Assembly: GCF_036711975.1 (NCBI RefSeq)
Contig: NC_091966.1
Coordinates: 28,155,501-28,219,500, forward strand
From: Onthophagus taurus
Taxonomy: Eukaryota; Arthropoda; Insecta; Coleoptera; Scarabaeidae
DNA length: 64,000 nt
Direction of reading: 5' to 3'
Under the pieces are notes generated by a model, which made no database searches, was not told the DNA's origin, and saw only the letters and a program-made list of their open reading frames with translations. This document shows positions 23,908 through 33,445 of the stretch, piece by piece. How positions within the stretch are numbered: the stretch's first letter is position 1; every line of letters starts with the position of its first letter. The position numbers and the translations under genes were made by a program.

Positions 23908-24478
23908 TTTTGCGAAAAACTTCAAAACAAATAGTCACATAATCTCAATACGTGCTGCGACCGCTTGTATCTATCGCTCATAATTCAAGTCGTCTTGAAT
24001 GCAAATGTAACGCACATCCACCGCTTAGCGTTACCGCTCATCGCATTGGTTTAATATACACAGCACTGTTGCATTTGCAGGTACTTGAATTTTTAAATAC
24101 AACGCTCATCGCTCACCGCTCAACGCTCATCGCTAATCGCTCGCCAATATAAACGCGGCCTTAGGGATGCAACATCGCTCATAAAAACATCGATATTAGA
24201 ACATCGATGTTTTCCAAAAGTGAAACATCGATGTCGAAAACATCGACGATGCATCGATGTTTAAAAAAAATATTCAGTGACTGAATTTTTATTATAAGAA
24301 TTATCATAATAATCAATTAGACTAAGCGACAAATAATAATAATAATAACTTTATTATCATAAATTTAATCACTAAAACTAGAGACAAAATGACGACGATT
24401 TGTGTAAAAATTTTTGACGAAAATAATCTGGAGTTTGATTTTGTACTTTTAAACTGGTTTTTATTTTATATAGAATTT

Positions 24479-24525
24479 AAGTCTAACTAGTTTCGGCCCT
24501 TGGCCATCTTCAGAGACTCTACAAA
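24479..24525 (-). ncRNA. Hammerhead-ribozyme-like motif, copy 1
   Basis: On the minus strand: stem I half GAGTCT, core CTGAAGA, a bulged U, stem II GGCC-AAG-GGCC, core GAA, a palindromic stem III ACTAGT, then U and the second stem I half AGACTT. The layout fits a type I hammerhead that could act as a dimer, but the extra base before stem II departs from the canonical core. Activity is unproven. Confidence 0.4.
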
Positions 24526-25639
24526 TAGATTAACATCTCTCATCTTATCCATTTTACAAACAAGTTTCTTAATATTTCTTGTTGTTTTGTTAAAAAAGAT
24601 CACATATCAATGTCGAAATCAGATTATTAGTTACTAATTTACAAAATTAAAGATTAAAAAGTTGTAAAATGAAACTAAGGACGAAGTGTTACAAGTTTAC
24701 AGATTAAAATTTAAGAACGCTCTTTTTTAACGAAAGAAATATTAAAAAACTTGGAAAAAATTCAAGAATCATCATGTGGCTTAAAAATCGACGACTTTTT
24801 TTAATCAATGTGAAATGACCCAAAAAAACACGTTAAAAATATAAAGAAAGTGCGGAAAAGTGACTAACACTAGATTAACTTCAGTTATAAAACTTCTATT
24901 ACATGATAATTAACTTCAGGTTTAAAATGTCAACCTCACTTTTGACATATTTGTAATCTTCATTAAAAATCCTTTAAAATGAGTGCAAACACGACATATT
25001 TATCGTCAATATTAATGAAGTTATGGTCAACTTCCGGTTAAGAATGTCAATTTTGACATATTTTTAATCGTCGTGAAAAATCCTTTAAAATGAGTCCAAA
25101 GATGTTATATTTAATTCCAATATTAATCGAGATATAAGCAACTTCCGCTTGGAAATGTCATTGTCATTTTGACATATTCATAATTTTTATAAAATGTCTT
25201 AATATTTGTCACAAAAACAAAAGTATAATAAAAAAAATAAAAAATTAAGGTTGGTATTAATATTTAAAAATTAAATTGCTATCTTCATTGTTGCTAACTT
25301 AGGGTTTAATGTTTTTTATTCTAACTTTTTTGTTTTTTGAGATAAGTGCGTCATCTTTGGATCATTTTGCTCATTTTAAAGGTTTTTTAATGAAAATAAC
25401 AAATATGTCAAAATTGACGTTGACGTTTCAAACCGGAAGTGATTACATTTCCATTAATATTAAAGTTAAATATGTCGAGTTTGGACTCATTTTAAAGGAT
25501 CTTTTATGAAGTTGATAATTATGTCAAAATTAAAAGTTGAAAGTTCGAATTTTTTGGTTTTTTGAGATAAATGTGTCAAGTCTGGACTCACTTTGAAGGT
25601 AATAATAAAATTAAAGTTAACATTGACAACTGAAAGTTT

Positions 25640-25930
25640 TTTTCACGACTAAACCCGAATGCTTCTAGTTCTCGTTCTAGTTTTAGTTCAATAAAAATAT
25701 ACAACATGGTAATATCTTATGCTAACTAGCGCTACCTACCACTGTCACTAGAAATAACACTAGACCGAGAACTAGAAACATTCGGATTTAGTCCCATGTC
25801 TCTCAAGACGGTTAAACCCGAATGATTGTAGTTCTAGATCTTGTGTTAGTTCTAGTGATAGTGCTAGTGTAAAACTAGAACTAACACTAGTCCTAGAACT
25901 AGAAATATTCGGTCTAGTGTTAGTTCTAGT
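25640..25930. repeat. CTAGAACT palindromic repeat block
   Basis: Alternating copies of CTAGTTCTAG-type and TAGAACTAACACTAG-type motifs with ACCCGAATG and CATTCGG(G)TTTAG boundaries. Similar blocks are at 13996-14250, 15389-15610 and in part at 17155-17200 and 38745-38865. Confidence 0.65.
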
Positions 25931-26033
25931 TTTAGTGCAATAAAAATGTGCAACAATGATATCTTATGCTAACTAGCGCTACCTTCCGCTGTCCTTTGTA
26001 AAATGGATAAGATGAGTGATGTTAATCTATTTG

Positions 26034-26074
26034 TGGAGTCTCTGAAGATGGCTAAGGGCCGAAACTTGTTAGAC
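26034..26074 (+). ncRNA. Hammerhead-ribozyme-like motif, copy 2
   Basis: Inverted partner of the motif at 24479-24525: GAGTCT, CTGAAGA, TGGC-TAAG-GGCC, GAA, ACTTGT, then AGACTT. The stem III palindrome carries a mutation (ACTTGT for ACTAGT), so this copy is probably weaker. Confidence 0.38.
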
Positions 26075-26489
26075 TTAAATTCTATATAAAATAAAAGACA
26101 AACTTTCAATTTTATACTAACATCTAGAAAACGACACTGACTCGAAATTGAAGGTTCATCTATTTTTTCTATTGTAGAATTTCTTGGTGTATCTAAGTGT
26201 CGTATCTAATGGTAAGTCGGTTCTTAGACGTATGCTACAAATCGGACTTGAAATCGTATAGCGTGATTGACGCTTAGCTTTATCCTTTAAAACAAATAGT
26301 ACTTATTTTAAGTCTCTCGGTATTCTGTATTTTTTCTAAGATGTTACACCTTTACTGTCTTTAATGTCTGGTAACAGCATGAAAATCTCTAAAAACAATA
26401 AAATGTCGCTTAGTCAAGTGATGTATAACGCGGTCCATTTATTATAATATGATAAAACACATAGATAATGTTATTTAAATTTATTTTTA

Positions 26490-26650
26490 AGTATAGAATT
26501 CAAAAACCTTAACTTTGACAACCTGGTGCCTAATAAGCGATTCCTTTCCTTATTAATTGTTGCGCCAACTTCTGTGAATAATCGTTCCTTAGACACTGAA
26601 GTTGCTAACAGTGGCAAATATTTCATTGCTCTTTTATACAAACATGGAAA
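26490..26650 (-). pseudogene. hAT transposase C-terminal dimerisation fragment
   Basis: Reading leftwards the frame gives KRAMKYLPLLATSVSKERLF, TEVGATINKERNRLLG and LSKLRFLNSI. This is the hATC dimerisation region (pattern YLPxxATSVxSERLFS...I...R.RL). The rest of this transposase is not recognisable between 24162 and 26490. Confidence 0.8.
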
Positions 26651-26808
26651 TAATAGTCGATTATTTTATCAAACATCGAAGATAAAATATCGTTCATAAT
26701 GAACGATGTATCGATGTTTTATGGACTTCAACATCGCTATTAAAACATCGATGTTTATGGACGATACATCGATGTTTTCGAAAAATCGATATATCGTTTG
26801 CATCCCTA

Positions 26809-28000
26809 GATACAGTCCATAGTTCAAAATCTAAAGAGATGTGAATTTAAAACAAAGAATTTTTTAGACAAAATTTGAACGCAATTCGCTTCCACCACCA
26901 TGCTTAGCTGTAGCTTTTAAATTCTCTTTTTTTAGTTCCATATTTGGCTTGCGCCAGTGTTTCCAAACCTTTTTCATCTTGCGAACCCCTTATATAATTG
27001 TTTTTTATTTTCCGTATTATACAAGACCATTATATCATACAAGACAATTGATACAACACATTCATAACAAAAAATAAAAACAATCGTAAATAATCTAAAC
27101 ACAAACTTGACATTAATCAAGACTAAAATAATAGATACAAGAAAATCAAAACACAAAATTGACACAACACTCTTAATGAGATACTTAGGCTCAATGTTTG
27201 ACAGTCTTAAATCAGGTTCTGCATTGAATCTGTTTCTATATTTATCTTTCAAGTAAGTATATGTGGAAAATCCTTTCTCACAGAGATATGTTGTGCAAAA
27301 AGGTAAAAAAATTTTGATAGCTTTTTCTGACAAAATAGCGTATTCATTTCCAATACTGAGCTAAAAGTCTATTGAAGAGTGATCTTTAAAAATTGCTTTT
27401 AAGGAGTTGTGACAGGACAACTCAATAAGTTTTTCTTTTTGCAGTAAAGTTAGAGAGATCTCCAAATTTAGATCTTTTTAGAAATGACTACATATCCAAT
27501 TATTTGTTAGAGATACAGTGCGTCTATTAGGGAAGTATTCGTTAAAAGTTAATTGAAGATATTTGAGATTTGTTTTCATAAATTTTAACTGAGTTTTCGG
27601 ATAAAATGCTGCTAAGGGAACTAAAACATTCGTACTCATTCATCTGCAAACATTGGATCCAAAAGTTAAACTTGTTTAGCATGGATTCAATTCTGTCATG
27701 CACACCGAAGATGGTGACACCTGTGCCTTGCAGTGATAAATTTAATTAATTTAATTTACAAAATATATCAGCTAAATATGCAAGCTTTTGCAGCCAAAGA
27801 ATATCAGATAGACAACAAGATAAATGAAATGGATGATCAGTAAGAAATGCTTGAACTTCAAATTTTAACTCAAACAAGTGTATCAAAACTGGTTTGCGCC
27901 ATAATAATGGCGGAATTTTGTAGAAGTAGTGGTAAAGTAAAAGTTGACAAAATAATAAATCTAAAAGATTTAAAACAACTTATAAGGCATACTTTATAAA
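26809..28000 (-). pseudogene. ZBED5-like hAT transposase, 3' half
   Basis: Continuation of the split hAT copy that begins at 21043. Reading leftwards from about 27960, shifting frames give HPFHLSCCLSDILWLQKLAY, LADIFCKLN, LSLQGTGVTIFGVHDRIESM, LNKFNFWIQCLQMNEYECF, then LTFNEYFPNRRTVSLTNNW, LTLLQKEKLIELSCHNSLK, and from 27333 KAIKIFLPFCTTYLCEKGFS and LKDKYRNRFNAEPDLRLSN. The order matches the C-terminal half of ZBED5/FAM200-type hAT transposases, including the hATC motif LPFxTTYLCExGFS. Stops are present. The terminal non-coding part (26817-27185) is shared with 29425-29830. Confidence 0.8.
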
Positions 28001-28600
28001 GTTGCATAGATATAAAAACAACAATTTATTGCGTGTCCATCACCTTTTGCTTTAATTAAAAAATTCATTGTTACCAGAAAAGTTATTAACTGTAATACCT
28101 TTAATATCAAACTAATGCCATCTCTCGTATTGTGTCTGTAATATATATTAAACCGTATCTCCGGATATCGCAGAAGGGAGTTCCCAGAGATAATACATGA
28201 TAGAGATTCATGATTAAAGTTCACTATTTTTAGATGTGTGTTCCATCTAAAGAGTATCTAGGCAATTAACAGCGAAGTTTCAAACCGAGTTTGGCATAAT
28301 TTACAGTAAGAAAACACCCCATGGGGAGTTCCCCGAGTTAATTGAAATGTGTTGTCGCAGGTTACCAGAGCTTCGTACAGACATATTAAAACCTTGTGTG
28401 ATTTATTGTTTGTTCGCAGTTAGTACTCTGATACCAGTAGATTGGTTAGCGAAGTTTAAGGAGAACGTGTAAACAGTTTTTAATAATTATTATTCGATGG
28501 CTAAAAACGGATTGTTTAGTTGACTTCAACAAAACACTGGACGAGCAGTCAATTGTCCAATCTTCATACTGAGAGCTGTAGTGAGCTACCATCTCAGCCA
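28001..28600. other. No recognised gene
   Basis: A 76-codon minus frame at 27994-28224 has no motif. The sequence from about 28250 may be the 5' part of the hAT below but no clear TIR was found. Confidence 0.35.
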
Positions 28601-28649
28601 ACTAAATACAAAGAAAAAATTGATTAAACTGGTTTAGAAGAAAAGAAAA

Positions 28650-28972
28650 AGGCGAAAATATGACAGCGACTATTTACAAATGGGTTTTTACTTTACTGGG
28701 GAAGAATCAGAACCTCAGCCGCTTTGTGTAATTTGCAATGAAATGCTCGCTAACAGCAGCTTAAAAGCATCACTTCTTCGTCGACACCTTGAAACCAAGC
28801 ATCCGACATACAAGGATAAACCTGTCAAGTATTTCAGAAGACAATTGACTCATTATAGTACGAGTAGTATATCTTCTTTTCTGTCAGCTTCAAAGGAAGA
28901 TAGTAAAATGTCGCTTGAAGCATCATTTCGAGTAAGCTATAGAATTACAAAATCTGGACAGGCACATAATAT
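28650..28972 (+). pseudogene. hAT BED-finger N-terminal fragment
   Basis: N-terminus of a ZBED5-like hAT transposase: KRKYDSDYLQMGFYFTG, then a BED-type zinc finger LCVICNEMLANSSLKASLLR with RHLETKHPTYKDKP (C-x2-C and H-x4-H spacing), followed by a Ser-rich linker. The frame runs into the repeat that begins at about 28975 and stops soon after, so the rest of the protein is missing. Its orientation is opposite to the C-terminal fragment at 26974-27960. Confidence 0.75.
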
Positions 28973-28974
28973 GC

Positions 28975-29835
28975 GACTCTATGTGAAAATAAACCTAAAA
29001 TAGGAGAAGCGCAAAATGTTTTGGAATTCGAACTCCCACTCATTGCGCGTGGAATGCTCCTAATTATTTTATTTTTTTCGTTTAACAAATCTATGTTCAC
29101 AACGCAGAAGAATAGTTACATTATTTGAGTACTGAATCATATCAACATTTCATTCATTATAAAAAACATGGAATTTTGATTTTTCCAACTCAACGTTATG
29201 ACAGTCAAGTTTGAATATGAATGGTAAAAATATCTCGTATAGGTACCATACTTCCTCTTGAAATTGCGCTTATTTTGAACAATACAGGCTGAGATAGAAA
29301 TATGGTATAAGAAGGACGACGAATATTTGCAGAGAACTATGAATGATTTATTTGTAGGATTGCTTGCTAGATTCACAGCTGTTGAAACTACATACAGTGG
29401 CTCACAGCTTATTTGATACAGTCCATAGTTCAAAATCTAAAGAGATGTGATTTTAAAACAAAGAATTTTTTAGACAAAATTTGAACGCAATTCGCTTCCA
29501 CCACCATACTTAACTGTAGCTTTTAAATTCTTTTTTTTAGTTCCATATTTGGCTTGCGCCAGTGTTTCCTAACCTTTTTCATCTTGCGAACCGCTTGTGT
29601 AGTTGTTACTTACAGGTAAGAAAAAATATAATTTTGTAGATTTTTTTTTATTTTCCGTGTTGTACATACAAGACCATTATATCATACAAGACAATTGATA
29701 CAATACATTCATTACAAAAATTAAAAACATAATCGTAAATAATCTAAACACAAACTTTACATTAATGAAGACTAAAATAATACATACAAGAAACACAAAA
29801 TTGACACAACACTCTTAATGACATACTTGCGCCTG
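28975..29835. repeat. Second hAT terminal-region copy (empty target)
   Basis: Direct repeat of 21043-21490 joined without interruption to a copy of 26817-27185. It shows the pre-insertion state of the sequence split by the hAT and Harbinger. It differs by a small 29600-29650 insertion and point changes. It codes for nothing by itself. Confidence 0.8.
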
Positions 29836-29847
29836 TTTGAGGTCCGT

Positions 29848-29990
29848 ACAGCTACACCCCCCTTTCAAGATATCAGTATTTTGATACTACTATAATTATG
29901 TACTATTTATGTACTACATTAAAAATTTTTGTACTAATCATTTAGTAGTTTTTTTATATATGTCAAAGTGGGGGGTGTAGCTGAACGTCC
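29848..29990. mobile_element. Small inverted-repeat element (possible MITE)
   Basis: About 130 bp bounded by CAGCTACACCCCCCTTT (about 29853) and AAAGTGGGGGGTGTAGCTG (about 29966). The target duplication is unclear. It lies within imperfect tandem units containing GTACTATTT and ACTAATCATTTAGTA. Confidence 0.4.
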
Positions 29991-30107
29991 AGATACCAGC
30001 ATTTTGATAGTGCCATAATTTTGTACTATTTATTTTGTATTATTTATTCGGCTAATTTTCTGCTACATTAAAAATGTTTGTGCTAATTATCTAGTACTTT
30101 TTATATA
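29870..30107. repeat. Imperfect tandem repeat, split by insertion
   Basis: Two units of roughly 120 bp share TTTGTACTATTTAT, CTACATTAAAAAT and CTAATCATTTAGTA-like motifs. A further unit continues at 34825-34915, on the far side of the 30108-34824 element, showing that the element landed in this array. Confidence 0.6.
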
Positions 30108-31797
30108 CAGGATGTCAGATAAAAAACGCCCCAAGCTGTAACTCTGTTATTTACAATCCGATTCATGAGCGAGGTATCAAATGAAATGGTTTGATGAATA
30201 GTATGATTCATGCTACAAACAAATTTTTTCTAAGGCCATCTTCAATTTTAAGCTATTATTAGCTTTTGTTTTTCAAATTGCTCCATATATGTTTCATCAT
30301 GTCATTAGATAGAGATTGTTTTTCTGAATCCATTGATGTACAATACATCCATTTTGAATGTAATTTTAGCAGAGAAAAGACATCCTGTATGTACAGGTTG
30401 TCACACAAGAACGCCGCAAGCTGTAACTCTGTCATTTACCTTCCGACTTTCATGAGCGACGTATCAAATGAAATGGTTTGGTGAATACTATGATTCACGC
30501 TACAAATAAACTATTTCCAACGCGATCTTCAATTTCAAGCGTTAACATTAAAACATTAACATTAATTGTAATTTTAGCAGAGAAAAACAATTAAAACATT
30601 TTCCGATCATTGTCTTACAAGGGAAGTGTCACAACTGTGTCTCACCGATTTCGATGCAATTTGGTACAGTCATAGAATGGGCCAAAATAAGGTTCGTACA
30701 TTTTTTTATACGTGCGGTAAAAGCCCCTGGGGCGAGTTATAGGGGTTGAAAGTTTGGAGAAAAAGTACGTTTTCACTTATATTTTAAAAATGAAAAGTGC
30801 TATCAAAATTTGGTAAATTGTAACTGATATTCATTTTAAAAGAGCTTTCTTTTGATGTATCACACATATACCAGAGGGTTAAGAAGGGCGAACTACCCCT
30901 ATTTTTTTGGAATTATTTAAAAACCACCCTATCGATTTTGGCGGCATTAAGTATACTTCCAGCACGTTCAAAAATATTAGTTAAGGGTTTTTTCCCATTC
31001 GCTCTAGATCATCCCCAGCGAAGTTACGGGGGTTAACATGTAACCACTTTTCGTAAGAATGATGTGATAAAATTGTCAGGTATTTTGAAAATACTTTAAC
31101 AAAACCGTAAATTAGTCGCACAATAAAATGTTTAATGTAAAATAAGGCATAATACACCATTTAGGGGTGGTTGGGGTTAACCACCCCCTTAAAAATTAAT
31201 TCTATCCCGGGCATTACTTGTTGATTACGGCGAAATTTGGTACTGTGTTTGTTTTATATTTGAAGTAAAAATTTTTGAAAATGGTTATAAGGGTTACAAA
31301 TTAGGGGTAGTTTTTTGTTTATACCTCGAAGATGAAAACTGCCATCGTAACTGTGGTATTGTTTTTTAAAAATCTATCTATCGATGTTCCACGAGGTAAA
31401 CTACCCTCATTTTCTTTAAATAATAAATATAAAACTACTAGATAAATAAGATATTTTATTTATTTATGAGTTAAAAAGCAACTGACAAAAAAAAATAGTT
31501 CAATATACCAAAGAAGTTTATTCTACATTACTAATTGACGTTTTTTATGTTCAATGTTAAATTTATTCTTTCATTAATTTAACACTTTTTTCCTATCTTC
31601 TATAAAATTCCTTTATTAATAAAGGAAAATTAATGAAAGAATAAATAGAAATTCTCTATCACATCATTAACATTGTTAAGTTTATTTTTATTCTACATAA
31701 TGTTGCCAAAAATACACCTACCAAAAAAATTTTGGCACAATATTTGTTTTTTTAGTGCCGCTTGCTAAAGGTCATTTCTCAAAATAGTTTTTTCTAG

Positions 31798-31805
31798 TAT
31801 AAAAG
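31798..31805 (+). promoter_or_regulatory. TATA box for the pogo-like transposase
   Basis: TATAAAAG, 51-58 bp upstream of the ATG at 31856. A start site near 31830 would be at the expected distance. It lies inside the element but outside the inverted arms. Confidence 0.55.
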
Positions 31806-31855
31806 AACGTGTGCCCAGTGGGTAGATTTTAGTTTCAGAGCAACTGACAGAAGCA

Positions 31856-33445
31856 ATGGTTACAATAAACCCAATAAACGTTTTAAATTTGCTAATGACA
31901 GTTTTTACTGTTATGAATATTCCCCAGACTCCTGTAAATGAAGCAGAAGTTAGTTTAAAAGAAAATATACAGCGTATTTTAATGGAAAGTATGGAAGACT
32001 ACAATATGCAAATTGAAGACGAAACTGTATTAATTTTCGATTCATCCAATGGCATCAATGACGGTCAGCAAATTATTGAAGACCAGGATACAACTGACAG
32101 GTTTGTAGAAGATACTGATGCTCATTGTCCATTGAAGGATGACATCGACTACGAGTACAAATTAGAGGCGGTAAATTACTGGACAAGTGGGAAGAAAGGT
32201 TATTTGAAACTAGAAACCGTAAAAAACAAATACCGAAAAGTAACGTCAAAGACCCAATTGCACAGATGGTCTAAATATATTGAAGAAAGAGGGACATACA
32301 AAGAAAAATTAGCAGAAATTACCGAATTTGTAATTAATCAAGCGAGAGCCGCCGTAGATAATAAATTGCCACTACATGATATTGATATACGCAGATGGGC
32401 TATACAAGCTAGAAATGAAAAGAATTTATCTCCTCAACTGTTCAAAGCATCTCATAGCTGGGTGCAACGTTTTAAGAAAGCAAATCGGTTAGTAAGCCGA
32501 AAAATAACAAAATTTCTATCCCAAAAACAAATTGGAAATGTTGATCGAGTAAAAACTTTAGCAAAAGATTTCGTTAAAGAGGCAAAGCTACAAATCCAAA
32601 TATATGGACCTGAAAACACCTACAATTCGGATCAGAGCGGTTTTAACTTGGAATTCCATTCGGGAAGAACATTAAGCGATTTAGGAGTTAAAACCGTAGA
32701 AAGTGTGGTCCAGTCGGTGTCATCTACAACGCACAGTTACACAATTCAACCCGTAATATCTGCTGATGGGAAACTTCTTTCTCCACTTTTTATTGTTTTA
32801 AAAGAACCCTCTGGCAGCTTTGGACCGAGGGTAGCAAATACAATGTTTAAAGCAGACAATATATACGTTTTGGCATCAAAATCTGGAAAGTTAACTTCAG
32901 AACACATGAAAAATTGGCTCCAAAATGTATATTTTCCAAATACTGGTTCTAAATCATTATTATTATTAGATTCTTGGAGTGGCCATTGTCCTGAAGTTAT
33001 TAGTGAAATAACTCCATCAGGTACTAATTTTAAACATTTATCTATACCTGCAGGGACAACAGGTCAAATACAGCCCCTAGATGTATTTGGTTTCAGAATA
33101 TGGAAAAATTTTATTAGAAGATTCTCTGATCAGATTATTCTTTACCAGTATGATGTCAATTTACATCAGAGGGATAACATATTAAAATTGCAATCGTTGA
33201 CGCATAACCAGTTGGCTTCCCCTCGGTTTATAAATGTTTTTAAATACGCATGGTTTGCAAGTGGCTATATAGAGGAGAGACCAGACCATTTTGAAAATCC
33301 CGTGGAAGTTTGCTTTTCGAGTGAGAAGCCAACGTGTGATATCTGTGGGGATATAGCGGTCATAACATGTGCATGGTGTAAAAAATCCTTATGTTTAAAA
33401 CATTTTTTCCACGACTTTCATTTTTGCCAACACTACGTAGAATAA
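31856..33445 (+). CDS. Pogo/Jerky-like transposase with C-terminal finger
   Basis: Intact 529-codon ORF. Residues about 100-150 (YKLEAVNYWTSGKKGYLKLE, KVTSKTQLHRW) form a first helix-turn-helix. Residues about 175-225 (LFKASHSWVQRFKKANRLVS) match the CENP-B-type HTH. The DDE domain shows YNSDQSGFNLEF (first Asp), LLLLDSWSGH (second Asp) and GQIQPLDVFGFRIWK (third acidic residue, Asp), the layout of pogo/Tigger/Jerky enzymes. The last 40 residues hold a Cys/His cluster, CDICG...CAWCKKSLCLKH...HFC, resembling the cysteine-rich end of piggyBac transposases. The TAA stop lies within AATAAA, a possible polyadenylation signal. The family call is from motifs; the finger is unusual for pogo as I know it. 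Confidence 0.85.
   Translation: MVTINPINVLNLLMTVFTVMNIPQTPVNEAEVSLKENIQRILMESMEDYNMQIEDETVLIFDSSNGINDGQQIIEDQDTTDRFVEDTDAHCPLKDDIDYEYKLEAVNYWTSGKKGYLKLETVKNKYRKVTSKTQLHRWSKYIEERGTYKEKLAEITEFVINQARAAVDNKLPLHDIDIRRWAIQARNEKNLSPQLFKASHSWVQRFKKANRLVSRKITKFLSQKQIGNVDRVKTLAKDFVKEAKLQIQIYGPENTYNSDQSGFNLEFHSGRTLSDLGVKTVESVVQSVSSTTHSYTIQPVISADGKLLSPLFIVLKEPSGSFGPRVANTMFKADNIYVLASKSGKLTSEHMKNWLQNVYFPNTGSKSLLLLDSWSGHCPEVISEITPSGTNFKHLSIPAGTTGQIQPLDVFGFRIWKNFIRRFSDQIILYQYDVNLHQRDNILKLQSLTHNQLASPRFINVFKYAWFASGYIEERPDHFENPVEVCFSSEKPTCDICGDIAVITCAWCKKSLCLKHFFHDFHFCQHYVE

Larger units (their letters stand above)
21494..24160 (+). mobile_element. PIF/Harbinger transposon, complete
   Basis: A 2667-bp element with TTA target duplications (21491-21493 and 24161-24163). 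Its terminal inverted repeats begin GGCCGCGTTTATATTGGCGA and continue for about 50 bp with iterated GCGATGAGCGTTGAGCG motifs. It carries the usual two genes: a DDE nuclease (plus) and a MADF/BESS-type DNA-binding protein (minus). Their exons interlock on opposite strands. The transposase ORF is intact; the partner has one stop. It is inserted in the left tip of the hAT at 24162-26808. Confidence 0.92.
24440..26105. mobile_element. Inverted-repeat element with hammerhead-like ends
   Basis: About 110-bp inverted terminal segments (24450-24560 and about 25995-26102) share TTTTATTTTATATAGAATTT and the core GGGCCGAAAC. Each contains a hammerhead-like motif: minus strand about 24525-24479, plus strand about 26034-26074. 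The interior holds imperfect units of about 110 bp with TTTAAAATGAGT and TTGACATAT motifs in one orientation (24890-25200) and the opposite one (25370-25600), then CTAGAACT palindromes (25640-25930). No coding sequence was seen. Candidates are a Penelope-like LTR derivative, a retrozyme-like element or a foldback element. Confidence 0.55.
24162..26808 (-). mobile_element. hAT transposon with ACATCGATGT subterminal repeats
   Basis: Ends are TAGGGATGCAA and TTGCATCCCTA (11-bp TIR). The 8-bp target duplication GATACAGT is at 26809-26816 on the right and at 21484-21491 on the left, pushed away by the Harbinger. The uninterrupted target TTTGATACAGTCCATAG is seen at about 29412-29428. Both ends are crowded with palindromic ATCGATGTTTT motifs, likely transposase-binding sites. 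Coding is reduced to a C-terminal dimerisation block on the minus strand. The middle is occupied by an inserted element with hammerhead-like ends (about 24440-26105). Confidence 0.88.

Noticed and set aside
24162..24260. CRISPR-like array of ATCGATGTTTT words
   Set aside because: The words are palindromic, irregularly spaced and confined to the two hAT ends; this is a eukaryotic genome.
29137..29433. 98-codon minus frame similar to that at 21221-21445
   Set aside because: The similarity comes from the two copies of a hAT terminal repeat; the frames differ in length and show no domain.
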